Shown one piece after another: positions 34,410 through 46,942 of a DNA stretch of 64,000 nt; within the stretch, counting starts at the first letter, position 1; the number at the start of each line of letters is the position of its first letter. A program made the translations under genes and the position numbers. Below the pieces are notes generated by a model, which searched no databases, was not told the DNA's origin, and saw nothing but the letters and a program-made list of their open reading frames with translations. The stretch comes from Gigaspora margarita. Its lineage: Eukaryota; Glomeromycota; Glomeromycetes; Diversisporales; Gigasporaceae. Where the stretch lies: contig WTPW01000448.1 in the NCBI GenBank assembly GCA_009809945.1, forward strand, positions 65,354-129,353, written 5' to 3'.

Positions 34410-35690
34410 TATTAATAATTACTATATTTTAGAAATTTTTAATTTTTTTTCAACAATCACCTGATCCAAATTTTCTGATGTACAAAAAACAAAAAGTTTT
34501 TTGTTAGAGAGGTGCTATATAATTTATGTATAGTAGGATAATATAAGAGCAGTTTTTACAAGGGTCAACTACTTTTTGCTTTAGGACTCCTTTGTATATT
34601 CAGTATACAAGCCAAAAGCATCTTCTTACTAGATAATTGGCAAGAGATAGAACCCTTGTATAAAAAATTTTGGTAGAGTTTGATAAATACTCTATCAATG
34701 AAGTATCCTATACTAAAACAATAGGAAACAACAAAAAAAAGAGCTTTCTGACTACATACTCTTTTAAATTTGTTACAAGTAATATCTCTTATTTTTTTTG
34801 CTTTTTAAAATTTTAATAAAGTGGACATTATCCTTTTCAAAAGATTAGAAAAATTCCAGAAATTACATAATTTTTTGTTACTAACAAATTTCAAAATTTT
34901 ACTCTACTCACTCACACCTAAGGCCCTATTAGCCAACCAAATCTTATATTTTTTAAAATTATTTATATATTACAATTCTGAAATTGATAATAACTTTTGG
35001 CTACTAGACTATTTTGTATAATTTAACTACCAAAATGCTTGTCTCAATAAGACAATTTGAACAAGCCCTAATTCATTAAAATCTAATTACAGGATCCCAA
35101 GATTGTTCAACTTTTGTGTAATTTTAATAGTAATTTTTTGGGTAGCAATTATTTCATCAACATTCACTTTACTAATATAACATTTAACCAACAATTATTC
35201 TCCGACTAGTTCATTTTACTAACAGTTTATTTTACCAAAGCTCATTTTACTGCCAAAGTAATACTGATCATTGTTGTTAGAGTCAGAGTAGGATCAGAAT
35301 AAAATTAGGGTTAAAGTTAGTGTACTTTTTAAAAAAAAACTTGTCGGTAAAATAAGTTTCAGTAAAACAAACTGTTCATAAAATGAACTTGTCAGAGAAT
35401 ATCTGTTGGTAAAATGTTATTTATATCAGTAAAATTATTGTTGGTAAAATAATACAAAACTGATTTTTTAGAATCATTAAATAAATTTCTTTAATCTTGA
35501 ATAACTTTTAATTTATAGGCCTGTTTTGAATGATTTAACTACTAAAATATGCATCTTATTGAGATGATTCTAACAAGATCAAAATTGGCAAATTCCAATT
35601 ACAGGATCCCAAAATCAATAAAGATTTGTATTGCTAGGCAATATTATTTTTAAATATAACCAATTTGATTAATAATACAAATTTTTATCA
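34410..35690. other. No gene; recurring inverted modules
   Basis: Blocks containing CAGGATCCCAA and TTAACTACCAAAAT occur here (near 35025-35105 and 35530-35615) and, in reverse orientation, at about 35890-36010 and 36070-36180, so the interval 35000-36200 behaves as a broken foldback. The element at 35700-35887 sits in its middle. Confidence 0.5.
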
Positions 35691-35699
35691 ATCTTGGAA

Positions 35700-35887
35700 T
35701 AGAGTTAATACCTCTATTCAGATTTTTATATCCGGATATATACTATATCATGTGATATAACATGACATAGTGTTTTTATATCCGATATAAATAAATCTGG
35801 ATTTAAATTTAAATCTGGATATATACTATAATAAAACTGGATGAATCTGGATATAAAAAATATATCTGAATAGAGGTATTAACTCTA
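35700..35887. mobile_element. hAT MITE, 188 bp
   Basis: Inverted ends TAGAGTTAATACCTCTATTC, continuing AGAT, match exactly at both sides. Flanks TCTTGGAA (35692-35699) and TCTTGAAA (35888-35895) match at seven of eight positions. Interior is rich in TATATCCGGATATA and AAATCTGGAT, motifs that also make up the arrays at 59.8-60.5 kb. Confidence 0.85.
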
Positions 35888-36381
35888 TCTTGAAATCCTG
35901 TAATTGAAATTTAACAATTTTGGGTTTATTAGAATCATCTTACTAAAACATACTTTTTTTGGTAGTTAAATCATCCAAAACAGACTAGTAGATCAATTTT
36001 TTTTATTTTAAAGAAATTTGATTAGTAATTTTAAAAAATTACTATTAAAATCATGCAAATATTGAATGATCTTAGAACTCTGTAATTAGATTTTAATGAT
36101 TTTGGGCTTGTTAGAATCATCTCATTGAAATGAGAATTTTGGTAGTTAAATTATTTAAATTGGTCTAGTAAATCAAAAGTTATTAATAATTTTATAATTT
36201 TATACTTTTAGCAAAATTATAAAATTTTAAATTAGAATTATAATCTGATACTTTGGAAACTCTGCTTACTTACCAAAATATTACATAATTTTTGGAAGCA
36301 CTTTTAGTGGTGTTTACTCCTTCTATTTGAAAATGCACCTTTCAAATTGGAATCAACATTATGAGTGAATTTCAGTACTGC

Positions 36382-36680
36382 AGAACCCCGGACATCTTTG
36401 ATATAGGTCATAACTGGATTTTGGCCAATTTTGACCTAATTTGCTGAAAACGTCAAAATCTATTTACTTAAATAACTTCTGATCCAGTAATCAGAATTGA
36501 ATGAACTTTTTTTTGTTAGATGCGCCTCACTGAGAGCTTCATTTTAAAAAAAAATTACATTCAAATTGGACCACTGGATGCCAAGATAATTGCCAAAAAC
36601 TGTTTTTTTGCTTCTCAAATTTTAGGGGTTTTTGCTGAATTGCATAACGTATGACCTCTGTACTATATGTCCAGGGTCCT
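36382..36680 (+). mobile_element. AGGACCC-family MITE with exact duplication, 299 bp
   Basis: Ends AGAACCCCGGACATC and, from the right, AGGACCCTGGACATA. An exact 8-bp duplication AGTACTGC flanks it (36374-36381 and 36681-36688). The body is shared with the copies at 22431 and 26016. The 8-bp duplication suggests hAT ancestry even though the tips lack the usual TAG/CAG. Confidence 0.9.
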
Positions 36681-36987
36681 AGTACTGCGTACAAAGTAAA
36701 TAACTAGGAAAACAGGTACTGTTAATGTTCGAAGCAAAAATTTAAAATAATCTATTAATATTTAAAAATTTTTAAAATAAGATAATTATATAATAAACTT
36801 TTTATAAATACAATATATAGTAGAGATATTATAATACATAAGTTTAATAGCTAACAAAAATTGCTTAATAATAATCACTAGATTGTATTATACAAGCTAT
36901 TAAAGATTAAAATTTTTTTTAAAAAAACTTTAACATATTATAATTAAATTTTTATTGAATAAATTAATATTTATAAATTATATATAC

Positions 36988-37330
36988 AGTTGCCTCTCTC
37001 TAATCCAAACAGGCAGTCCCAAGAGATTTTATTTGGTATAGAGTTTTTTTAGAATATAAAATTTCTTTTTCTAAACTAAACTCTAATAAAAGTTTGGTGT
37101 ATTTTTTTTTAATATTAAAAAAAAAAAAAAAAAAACAAAAAAAAAAAAAAATGGTTTACTTTTTTTTATCGCAATTTTTGCCTTGCAATTTTTGCTTTTT
37201 ACCTGCTGGGTCACTATTTTTTTTCCTGAATTATAAAAAAAAAAAAAAAAATGGTTTACACTATTTTATCGCAATTTTTGCCTTGCAATTTTTGCTTTTT
37301 ACCTGCTGGGTCACTATTATCTAACCTGAA
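36988..37330. repeat. pogo-like end and a two-copy duplication
   Basis: CAGTTGCCTCTCTCTAATCC near 36989-37008 resembles a pogo/Fot1 terminal repeat, but no partner was found. Beyond it two copies of about 100 bp (about 37151-37235 and 37252-37340) share TTTTGCCTTGCAATTTTTGC and ACCTGCTGGGTCACTATT. Poly-A runs precede each. Confidence 0.55.
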
Positions 37331-37369
37331 TTATAATTTATAGTTGACCGAACACCCTATTGATGCATG

Positions 37370-37616
37370 TAGGGATGACAAATTATATGATACTGTATAT
37401 AAAAATGGTATAATAACCGTAAGTATATACCGTTTTTTTTGTATATGTGTAACAAAATCAGCCAATAAAATTTTTAAATTTTTATCAATAATTATAATTA
37501 AAAATTATATAGTCATGTGACTAATTTTAATATAACTTATACCTATATACTGTTATTATACGGTAATTATATGGTAGTATACCAAATTTTATTATACAGT
37601 ATAATTTCCAACCCTG
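37370..37616. mobile_element. Non-autonomous hAT element, 247 bp
   Basis: Ends TAGGGATGACAAATTATA and, from the right, CAGGGTTGGAAATTATACTG. An exact 8-bp duplication GATGCATG flanks it at 37362-37369 and 37617-37624. Subterminal inverted motifs TATACTGTATA and GGTATA occur on both sides. Confidence 0.9.
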
Positions 37617-37619
37617 GAT

Positions 37620-38123
37620 GCATGTAACTTGAGTAGGTAATAGATGGGGACACAGAAATTTTGATTTTAGTATTGAGTTAGCCATAATCATGTGATCCCA
37701 AAAAAAGATGAAAGTCAATCGTTTTTACTATTTGAAACCACAATCACATAACCGGCACAATCAAAGATGATTAAATTCATATAGAAACAATTTAAACAAA
37801 TTTTAATAAATTTTAATTTGAGCAAAAATTTAATTTAATTTTTTTTATTGTTTTCAAAAAATTTCTGTATATCTGGTAACAAGTGACCACAAATCTGTTT
37901 TTTTGGGAGAGCAAATAAGTGATGCAATAATTAGCAATTCAAGACTAGATAGGTACCATGGCCAATTCGCATAATTAATGTAATTACAAGTTCATAGTTA
38001 ATTCAACCTATTGCATAAGTAATATAGTCATAGTTTAGCGAATGCAATGAATAAATAGTTTATTGATCAAGAGGGGGTATAAATAGCGTAACAATGTACT
38101 TAGTAACAGCGTCAATTCTCTCT
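37620..38123. other. No gene; possible TATA box
   Basis: A TATAAATA near 38080 lies upstream of GTCAATTCTCTCTTATAATA. It could be the promoter of the Helitron gene whose frame begins near 38993, with the SINE at 38135 inserted between, but this is conjecture. Confidence 0.3.
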
Positions 38124-38134
38124 TATAATAAAAT

Positions 38135-38752
38135 TTTTTTTTATTTTAACCTCCCAGTGCAAGGCTGAGCAGGCACAGTTGGCGCAACTTTATTAATTTC
38201 TTTTATTTATTTGGACCCAACAGGGTCCTACATTTTTGTACATTTGTAATGATCTACATATGTATCCCTATTTCTATTTTCAGTTTCTACTACGGCTAAC
38301 TGGTACTAAGCCATCCTATTTTCTTAATTCTACTGAACTTAATTGACTGACCCATTTTTTTTTTTTTTGGAGATTTTATCTGGAATTATCCAAATAGAGC
38401 TACAGAAAAACACACCAATGACAGATGAGTTCAACCAGACTTGAGCCCTCATTTCAATTGTTCTAGAAGTTTTTTACTCCTGAGGCCAGCAGAGAACGAA
38501 CAAGAACACAAACCCTGTTAGAGCAGGTTATACAATATCTGTCTGAATTGGTCAGAGAGCCTCTTATCACAGCCAAGCCCGAGATGTGGCTGAGCCATCC
38601 AAACATGGTGCTAGCATCCTAATTCAAGCCGTCCTTCACATGATCATGTGTAGTTAAATTTTTACCATTCGTAGGACTTGAACTGGCAACCTTATGTATA
38701 GAAACAGGTGATGTCCTGGGAGTGCAACCACTATGCTATCGACCTGCAGGAC
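38135..38752 (-). mobile_element. tRNA-derived SINE, 618 bp
   Basis: Read on the minus strand, an A-box TAGCATAGTGG (38728-38738) and B-box-like AGTTCAAGTCC (38674-38684) form a tRNA-type head, and the element ends in an A-rich tail at 38135-38147. An exact 11-bp duplication TATAATAAAAT flanks it at 38124-38134 and 38753-38763. Its body differs from the approximately 1-kb family at 23440 and 51334. No protein is encoded. Confidence 0.85.
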
Positions 38753-38992
38753 TATAATAAAATATTTTCTGTGATATGTATTTTGAAATCAATGTTCGCA
38801 AAAATAATAGAAGAATAAACAAATATTATTGTGCGATACTCAGTTATTATAGTCACACTAATAATCAGCAGCGTAGAAAAACACATCTAAATAATTTATC
38901 TAATATTTGAGCGTGACTTGGATTAATTGTAATATCCAATATTTTAACTCATAATATTAATTGTAATATCTAATATTTATTCTCGTAATAGT

Positions 38993-41900
38993 ATGCAAAA
39001 GGAAAATAATATACCTGATATAGTAGAGGCAATTAGATCACATGATCATGATCAAAAACAGAGAATGTTAGCTAAGGAGACACAAGAAGAACGTAAAGCT
39101 CGTCTTGCTCATAGAAGATCCTTATACTATCAAAATAAAACAACGGAACCTGTTGAACAACAAAATCAGCGAAAATTTAAAAATGTAATGAATATGCATC
39201 AAAGGCATGCCCTAGAAAATTCAGTGACTTCTCAAACGCATCAGATATACATGAGAAAAATTCTTCAAAAAATGATCTTCAAATGTCTGATTGAGAACTT
39301 CTGCAAAAATTTCGCAACATTTTTAATAAAATTAAAATAAAACAATGCAATACTTGCAATGAAAGATTTCTATTTATTGAACTCGTTGAAGATGAATGCC
39401 GCCATTGTTATTATCAAACAAACAATCCCAAGAAATTTTCCACAGAGAATAATACGGATCCAGGTTTAAGATTTAAATAAGAATATTTATATAAATTTAA
39501 TAATAAACTTACTTTTTTTATTTTTTAGAAGAAGTTCCAGAAGAACTTAAAGACTTAACTAATGTTGAAGAAATGTTAATCGCACAAGTATTTCCAGTTA
39601 TTCCGTATATAACTTACATGGAGGGCAATATGCATACCAAGGAAATATTATTAATTTTCCACAAGATTGCAAGAATTCGTAACCCGTTTTTCACGTGACC
39701 TATTGTCATTGGACATAATACTTGTTTGATGCCATTTTAACGAATCTACTTTTATAATTTCACTGTCTGAAGAGAAAAAATAACTTAAGCTCTTTGGTGG
39801 TTAAAGACAAATAATATATTCTATCATGATATCATTATCGACAATGAAGCCTTATAGTCTTTACCTGAAAATAGTTCTATCTCTAATCAACTTCCACAGC
39901 TTAAAGATAGTGAAGATAATCAAATGGAGCAAAATGAAGACAATGAATTAAATGAAAATGAGTTTATTTCACAAACATTTGTTCCTTCTCAACAACCAGG
40001 ACAAAGAGAGGATAGTGTGATTAGTCAAACTCTTAATAGAATGCAGCAGGATCGCTTACAATAGCAAGAGAATTGTATAGAATGGCCATATATTGAAGCT
40101 TATCCTATTGATGAGTTCTGTAATGCTGGATATATGGTGAAAGCATTTCCTACACTTTTCCCCAAAGGTACCGCAGATTTTCACAGTCAATGGATAAAAG
40201 AAGTAAAACTAGCAGAATATTTCAAACATTTAATGTTATATAAAGATGGGCATTTTGCTCATCATCTGTAGTAGCGTTATTTTGCATTAAATACATTAAT
40301 GCAATGGAGATCATTATCAGAAGGACAAGTCTTTGTTAGACAAAATTTGGAGAAAGATCAACTTACTGTAAATGAAGTAATTGATTTAATACAAAATAAT
40401 ACTAATATAGCAAACAGGATAGTTTGATATGGCAAAGATTTACATAGTACTCATCATATTGGATGCATCGCAGGTCTGAACTTACTGACATAATTAAGCA
40501 ATTAGGGTCTCAGGGAATAATTTTCTTTACATTTAGTGCGGCTGATATGCATTGGTCTAATTTACATAACCTTATACCTAATAGCGAGAATATGATAGAA
40601 GAGACGAACCAGAAAGCTGCTAAATGTAGGCGTAAAGATCTTATAGACAATCCACATATTGCCATGTGGTCTTTTGAAAAAAGATTTAAAGTTTATTTTG
40701 AAAAAGTCTTAATACCCAAATAGGAATTATCTGATTAGTGGTATTGTTTTGAATGGCAGCATCATGGAAGTGTTCACATACATGGAATTGTTAAGCGAAA
40801 AGGTGCTCCTAAAATTGAATAAGAAGAAATTAGTAGTGATCAGGATAAAATGAAAGAAGTGGTGAATTATATAGATTCATTAGTCACAATGATCAGCCCT
40901 GGACTAAATGCACCTTTACCAACATGCCATCCATACCAAAAATGTTTAGAGGAGCTCAATGACAATTTACATGATTATGTCAAGCTAGTAAATAAATTAC
41001 AACAATATATGCAATGCAGTGCTTCTTACTGTTTGCAAATTAATAAACAAACTAGAGAGCATATCTGCAGATCTGGCTTTCCAAAAGAATTAAAGGAGCA
41101 GCCTGTTATTTGTAATGAAGACAAACATATAGAATTAATTACAGCAAGAAACAATCCTTTAATTAATTCACATAATTGTTTTCAGCTCTAGGAATGGTGT
41201 ACAAATGTTGATTTGAAACCCATTTTGACAACCCGCGCTGCTTTACAGTACATTTCGAAGTATGTTAGTAAGGCTGAAATATGATCTTTGGCTTTCTCAG
41301 AAGTGTTAGACAAAGCTCTTCATAATAGCAGGTCTAATGATTCTGCTATAAAGGCATTTCAGAAATTGCTACTTCATATAGTAGCAGAATGAGACATTTC
41401 AGCCCAAGAAACTTGTCATCTTCTGCTTCAAATACACTTTATCATTGTAGCCAAAATTTTGTCTGTCTAAATCTAAATAAAGAGACAAATTGTTGGCTCT
41501 GTAATAGTGATAATAAAATTGAAATTAGTAGAGGTGAAAGTGAAGTTAGCAGCTCTCTAAAACAAGTTTGTCACCTTTACAAAAATATTGGAATAGATCT
41601 GCTGAACTCCAAAATATTTCACTATTTGAATTGTACCTAAAATATAGATTTGCAAAGGGTAAATGGATACAATATGAGAAAGAAAACATTGTACGCATAT
41701 GGCCTCGTCTATTACCACTTCCAAACGGACCTCAGTGGGATGATTTTTGCAGAATTAAGGTTCTTCTTCATGTTTGTCACAAAGATCTTGACCAACTCAC
41801 TGAAAATGGAATGCTCTCATGGAAAGATTTGTACAATCGACATCGTTTTGAAATAGAAGCTGACCCTGTTGATTTAATTGGGTTAGAGGTGGGTAATTTA

Positions 41901-43598
41901 AAAGATAATGAAAGTGATTCTAATGATCAAGACCAAGATGATGCACAGAAAACATATACACGTTGATCTGACTGGATGTTATTGTCAGACACTATGCCGA
42001 GTACACAAACACATTATTCTGATCTTGGTACTCGTGATATTGATAGAAATCATGATTGGGCTAGTGAAAGTCAGCTACGATATCCAGAACTCATTGATTT
42101 CAAAAGCTTTATTCAGCAAGCCACCCAAAATGATACTGTAGTTGAAGATAATTTACCAGAAATTAATAAAGAAACCCTAAATAACAAGCAAAGAATAATA
42201 TATAAACAAATTGAGTCTCATTATGCTGCAACAATTTTAAACCAACATATAATACCACTGCTTATTATTATTATGGGCACTGCAGAAACCAGAAAGTCTT
42301 ATCTTATTAAAGCAATCTGAAAAATGCTTCGTAGGATAGCAAGAGATAATGACATAAATGAAATTTTTTTACTTCTGCTTGCTCTAACAGGTGTCACTGC
42401 CTTCAACATCCAAGGTAGTACTTTTTTTTCAGCACTCTTTATTCTAATAGCAAGTACAAAGTATGATCTTGAAGGCAATTCTCTAAAAATACTACAAAAT
42501 AAACTACAAAATATTAAATATATTATTGTTGATGAGATTTTTTTAGTGGGACGTCATAATCTTGCTATAATTGATTTACGATTAAGGCAAGCATTTTTTT
42601 TTACTAATAACATACCATTTGGTGGCTTATCTGTTATTCTTGTTGGAGATTTTTTTTTTTTCCTCCAGTCTGTGATCTTCTCATGTATTCAAAAGATCTT
42701 TGTCAATCGGATTTTTTTTCTGAAGATGGACGTAAAACCTTTAATCAATTTCAAGAAGTATACAAGCTTGAAGTAGTAGAACGACAAGCAGGCGATTTAG
42801 AAGAACAATGCCAATTTAGAAATCTTCTATTATGTTTGCGAAATGGTGAGTCCATTCAATCAGATTGGAAGCTATTAATAACACGAGTTCCAGAAAAATT
42901 GCCTGAATTAGAATGAAATGAGTTTTCAAGTGCTACAAATATTTTTACATAGTGGAATGAAGTCGATAAGATTAATCTCATTAAGCTTCATTCATTAAAT
43001 CAACCTTTGATCAAAATATGTGCTATTCACACAAGCGGCTCTGAGGCTATAAATGCTGATTCAGAAACTGCTAAAGGTCTCGAGTCAGAAATATTATTAG
43101 CAAGAAAAGCATGTGTTATGCTCACTACCAATATTTGCATCTCTCAGGCCATGTAAATGGTGCAATGGGAACAATAGAAGATATTTTGTTCGAGAGATCC
43201 AATCAATTACCTACAGCTGTCTTAGTGGCCTTTGATGAGTATCATAGACAAACTATTACAAATGTTGATAGTAATCAGACTATACTATTATTCCTGTTTG
43301 GCATACATGGGAAAGTAAAATTGGAAATACATGTTCTCGTCAACAGATTCTATTTGCTCTTGCATGGGCCATTACAACACACAAGTCACAAGGATTAACT
43401 TTACCAAAGGCCATGATTGATCTTGGAAAAAAAAAATTTGTTGCTGGATTATTGTTCGTGGCTATTTCTCGTGTTCGCTCACTTAATGATATTCTTCTAA
43501 ATCATTTCAGCTTTGAGAGACTTCAACAGATTAAAAATTGCAAAAGCCTACAGGAATGGTTAGATGAGGAGAAAAGATTACTTTTTTTTGAACCTTAA
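38993..43598 (+). pseudogene. Helitron Rep/helicase gene, degraded
   Basis: This would encode the rolling-circle replication protein and 5'-to-3' Pif1-type helicase of a Helitron. Segments occur in the expected order across shifting frames. First is a zinc-binding segment (CNTCNERF, ECRHC near 39345-39405), then an intron-like 39464-39528 with GT-AG ends. Next come an AYQGNIINFPQD segment, EWPYIEAYPIDEF and YFALNTLMQW. The Rep core FFTFSAADMHW lies near 40515-40560. The metal-binding HIH follows at 40775-40783 and the tyrosine motif QYISKYVSK near 41246-41272, keeping both tyrosines three residues apart. The Pif1 part has Walker A GTAETRKSY (near 42277), IIVDE, GD and HKSQGLTLPKA near 43384. 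Walker A has lost two glycines (GTAGTGKS is usual). Several stops and frameshifts exclude a working product. Element ends were not found. Confidence 0.88.
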
Positions 43599-43604
43599 TT
43601 TTTT

Positions 43605-44735
43605 TTTTTAAAAAAAAAAAAAAAAAATCAATATTATATTTTTTTTTTTTCTTTTTTTTTCTATTTTACTATAAGTACTAGTAATACAAAATTTTTTTTA
43701 CAGTGCAGTGATCAAGATCAGATCGATTACTAATAATGTGATTTTGTGAAATGTTATTAAATTATCGGTTATTATTGATGAATGCAGGAATGCCGTGCTT
43801 AGAAATTAGGCATGTGCCTTGAACCCTAAACCAAATACTATTTTAAAAATTAGCAGGATGCGAATTTTAACATGAATTTGTGATAATCTGTAATCATTGA
43901 TACACGTACGTACATACATATAATGTATAACATGTATAACAGATAACAGATATTCCACGTGTCAAAACATCCATAATTTACCAGTAAATTAAGTATTGTC
44001 AGACTGATCCGTGTTGGTTTATTAATTTGATTGGCCAATATGCAGCACGTGACTGGAATCCAACACAAAATTGTGTCTATTGCTGTACTATAGAGTTCTC
44101 ACTACACTTCGGACAATAAATGACATGTTTAAGATCTGGAGGAAGCATGTAACAAAATTTCTTTTTGAAATATTCTTTTAAGTGTATAACTTGCATATAA
44201 ATTTTCTGTTTTTTTTTCTTATTTATATACATATAGCACTTTGATAAGGCATTTTTTATATAGTGCTATATAATTTTATAGTCTAGTACACATAATAATA
44301 GTATTATCAAGTTTTTTTCCTATTGTTTTTTCTTCTTTCTTTTCATTTTTAATAGTAGATTTGGTTTTTTATTTGGGTATAGTAGATATTTCTCTATTTA
44401 TTTTCTTCATATATATATTTTTTTAATTTTGGTATTTTCTTTTTAGTAGCTTTTATTTACTAAAGAAGTTATAAAAGAAGATTTAAAAAGAAGGCAATCT
44501 TAATATGGCAAGCAAGTGCCTGCTAGTAATAAGAGAATTCATATTTTAAGTAAGTTGAGAATCAAAATTGAGGCAAAAGATTTGCTAGGCAGGTCACATC
44601 TGGATACTATGCAGTTATATACTATTGAATAAGCTTTTTGTTATAGTAATATTTTAGTATATAAATATAGTTTTTGTATAATAAAGTCTATAGATACAGA
44701 AGCAGGTTTGCTAAAAAAAAAAAAAAGAACTTTTA
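43605..44735. other. No gene; poly-T/poly-A hairpin at its start
   Basis: A run of T followed by a run of A near 43599-43627 can pair with itself, just after the Helitron frame ends. A CTAG followed by T occurs near 43678, but without a proper hairpin, so I do not call it the Helitron end. Minus-strand frame at 43850-44068 has no domain. Confidence 0.4.
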
Positions 44736-44739
44736 AGTT

Positions 44740-45425
44740 TATTTTTTTTAATTTACTTTATATTTAATTCATGATCCACATATAAACTAGTAAAAAAATA
44801 TAGTAAACTGCAGAGATATATTTACTATGTAATTTTTGCTTTTTTTGAAATCTGCTATTTCCCCAAGGATAATTAATTTTGTACTAAGTAAACCTCTCTC
44901 ATGCATATAACAAAAGTTGTAGAGGTGATGATTATCAGCATAATAGTAGTTAACCCATTAAAATCAGCTTACTGGATCATAAAATATAATATTTTTTGTC
45001 TTTACAACTATTTTTTTACTTTTTTGTTTATATTGTTTAGGGAGTGACAAAATCAGATGATTTTTTAGGGGGGAGGAGGGTAAAAAATGTTGAAATTATA
45101 TATAGGAACCTGACCAATCTATATTAAAGAGAAGGAGGGGGTAGGCCTCTAATAAAAAATAAACAGGTGATTAATGACACGCCCTATAGTCATAGAGACA
45201 AATACACCTATATCTCCTAATTCAGAAGACCAATTTTAATTGCTCAACTACCATTATGCTTGTACTTTTCTCCTCTACAACATTTGTTATATGCACAAAG
45301 AAGGTTTATTTAGTACAAAATCGATTTACTTTTAGAAAAACACAATTCTGAAAAAGTAAAATTTAATAATAAAAATATATTTTTTTTCACTAGTTTACAG
45401 GCAAATCATGAATTAATAATAATAT
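44740..45425. mobile_element. Foldback element with a MITE in its centre
   Basis: Left arm blocks AAACTAGTAAAAAAATATA, TTTTGTACTAAGTAAACCT, GCATATAACAAAAGTTGTAG and GCATAATAGTAGTTAA are matched by their complements from about 45215 to 45410. The centre is occupied by the MITE at 45038-45186. No coding. Confidence 0.7.
45038..45186. mobile_element. Short MITE, copy 2 (149 bp)
   Basis: Inverted ends TAGGGAGTGACAAAATCAGA and, from the right, TAGGGCGTGTCATTAATCAC. The interior is the inverse of the copy at 34259-34405. Flanks do not show a matching 8-bp duplication. Confidence 0.7.
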
Positions 45426-45429
45426 TGAT

Positions 45430-46370
45430 GTTAAAATTTTTTTTAGTTTTTAAAAATTTAGAATTACTATAAAGTTCTGAATATAAGCGATCTCTTTTTT
45501 TTGTTTTTTTAGAAGAGCTGTTTAATTTTGTAACTTTGAAATACTTTTTAGATGTTGTTTATATTCAGGACTTTATTGTATATTAATTTATTATACTAAA
45601 CAAATTTTACATAGTAATTAAATTTTAATTAACTTAAAAAATTTTTTTAATTCATAGTAAGGCTGCACAAAATCATATATAGGTTCTTATATTCTAGCTA
45701 GGTTACCAATGTAGAAATTAAATTTTTTATATATCAACTATACATATTACTGAAATTGATTTTTAAAAAATGCCTATTTCATGTTCTCAAAAATAAATTG
45801 TAATTTTTATAAGGAAGAGCAAATAAAATTTATATATTAAGAAGAATTCTAGACATCTTTGATCAAAAATATTTAACTTATATATCTTTAGCTTGAAGCT
45901 ATATCTGATCATATAATCTAATTAGAATTATGATTATATAAAGCTAGGGCAAAAACAAGTTATATAGACAAAATTGCCTTTCTAACACTTTTAATTAGTG
46001 TATTAAAATAGGTCTAATTTTTTTTTTTTGATTTTTTTACATTTTTTACATTTTTTGCACTTTTTGTTATTGTTTTTTTTTTTTAGACTAATTTGTGATG
46101 ATTATCCTTTATGCAATATAAAAATAGCTATTATTTTTTTTTTGCATTTTAATTAGCTTTAGGTCTGAAATATTAATATTAGAAATTTCTAACTAGGAAT
46201 GTCTAGAAATATCTATATATTAATGCTCCTTATAATTTTGTTTATTTAAAAAAAGAATCAAAAATTTCAGGTTTTAAATAAAATAAATCAAAAACAATTT
46301 CAGAAAAAAATTTTAATTTCAGGTTCCATAACCCATAATAATTTTGTTATTATGTATAATATTGACAAAT
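45430..46370. other. No gene; AT-rich
   Basis: No coding homology. A few short inverted pairs but no assignable element. Confidence 0.4.
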
Positions 46371-46546
46371 AAAAACTATTTATTCCATGTCCCACTATGA
46401 TCGCATGACGGGGATTTGCATATTATTAATCACATATTTTATCACTGTACTTTTAATAAGCTTATTTTACTAATTGTTATTACCCCGTGTTTGCCGTTAT
46501 CACCCCACATTTTCCATTATCACCCCAGAGGAAATAATGTGTCAAT

Positions 46547-46870
46547 GATATTTCAAATTCTTATTGTATAAGGTCAAAAGAATTTCAAATTCTTATCGTA
46601 CTAAGGCCAAAATTTTTTAAAATCGCTATTGCACAAGGCCAAAAGAACTTTAAAATTTTTTTTGTATCAGGCCAAATTTTTTTAAAATTGTCATCGTATA
46701 AGTCAAAAGAGCTTTTTTTTTGTTATTGTGTAAGGCCAAAATAACTTTAAAATTCTTATTGACCAGTGCCATTTTTTTTTAAAATTGTCATACATGAAGC
46801 CAAAGGACCTTTAAAATTCTTATCATATCTTTTTTTAATTTTTAAAATTGTCATTGAATGTGCCAAGAAT
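46547..46870. repeat. Degenerate tandem repeat beside the recombinase gene
   Basis: Units of about 45-50 bp resembling AAGGCCAAAAGAACTTTAAA then ATTCTTATCGTA run for roughly 320 bp. They lie between the left inverted repeat and the gene's 3' end. Just before, TTATCACCCC is repeated near 46497-46525. Confidence 0.65.
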
Positions 46871-46942
46871 TTAATTATTGAACATTATTTTTTTTCATAT
46901 TAAAAGCAAATCATGTACTAGCAATAATACATTCTAATTCGA

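Noticed and set aside
43599..43690. 3' terminus of the autonomous Helitron
   Set aside because: A CTAG followed by T is present, but the expected GC-rich hairpin just upstream is missing.
34259..45186. One giant transposon bounded by the two inverted MITE copies
   Set aside because: Each copy has its own pair of inverted ends, and the right copy sits inside a separate foldback element.
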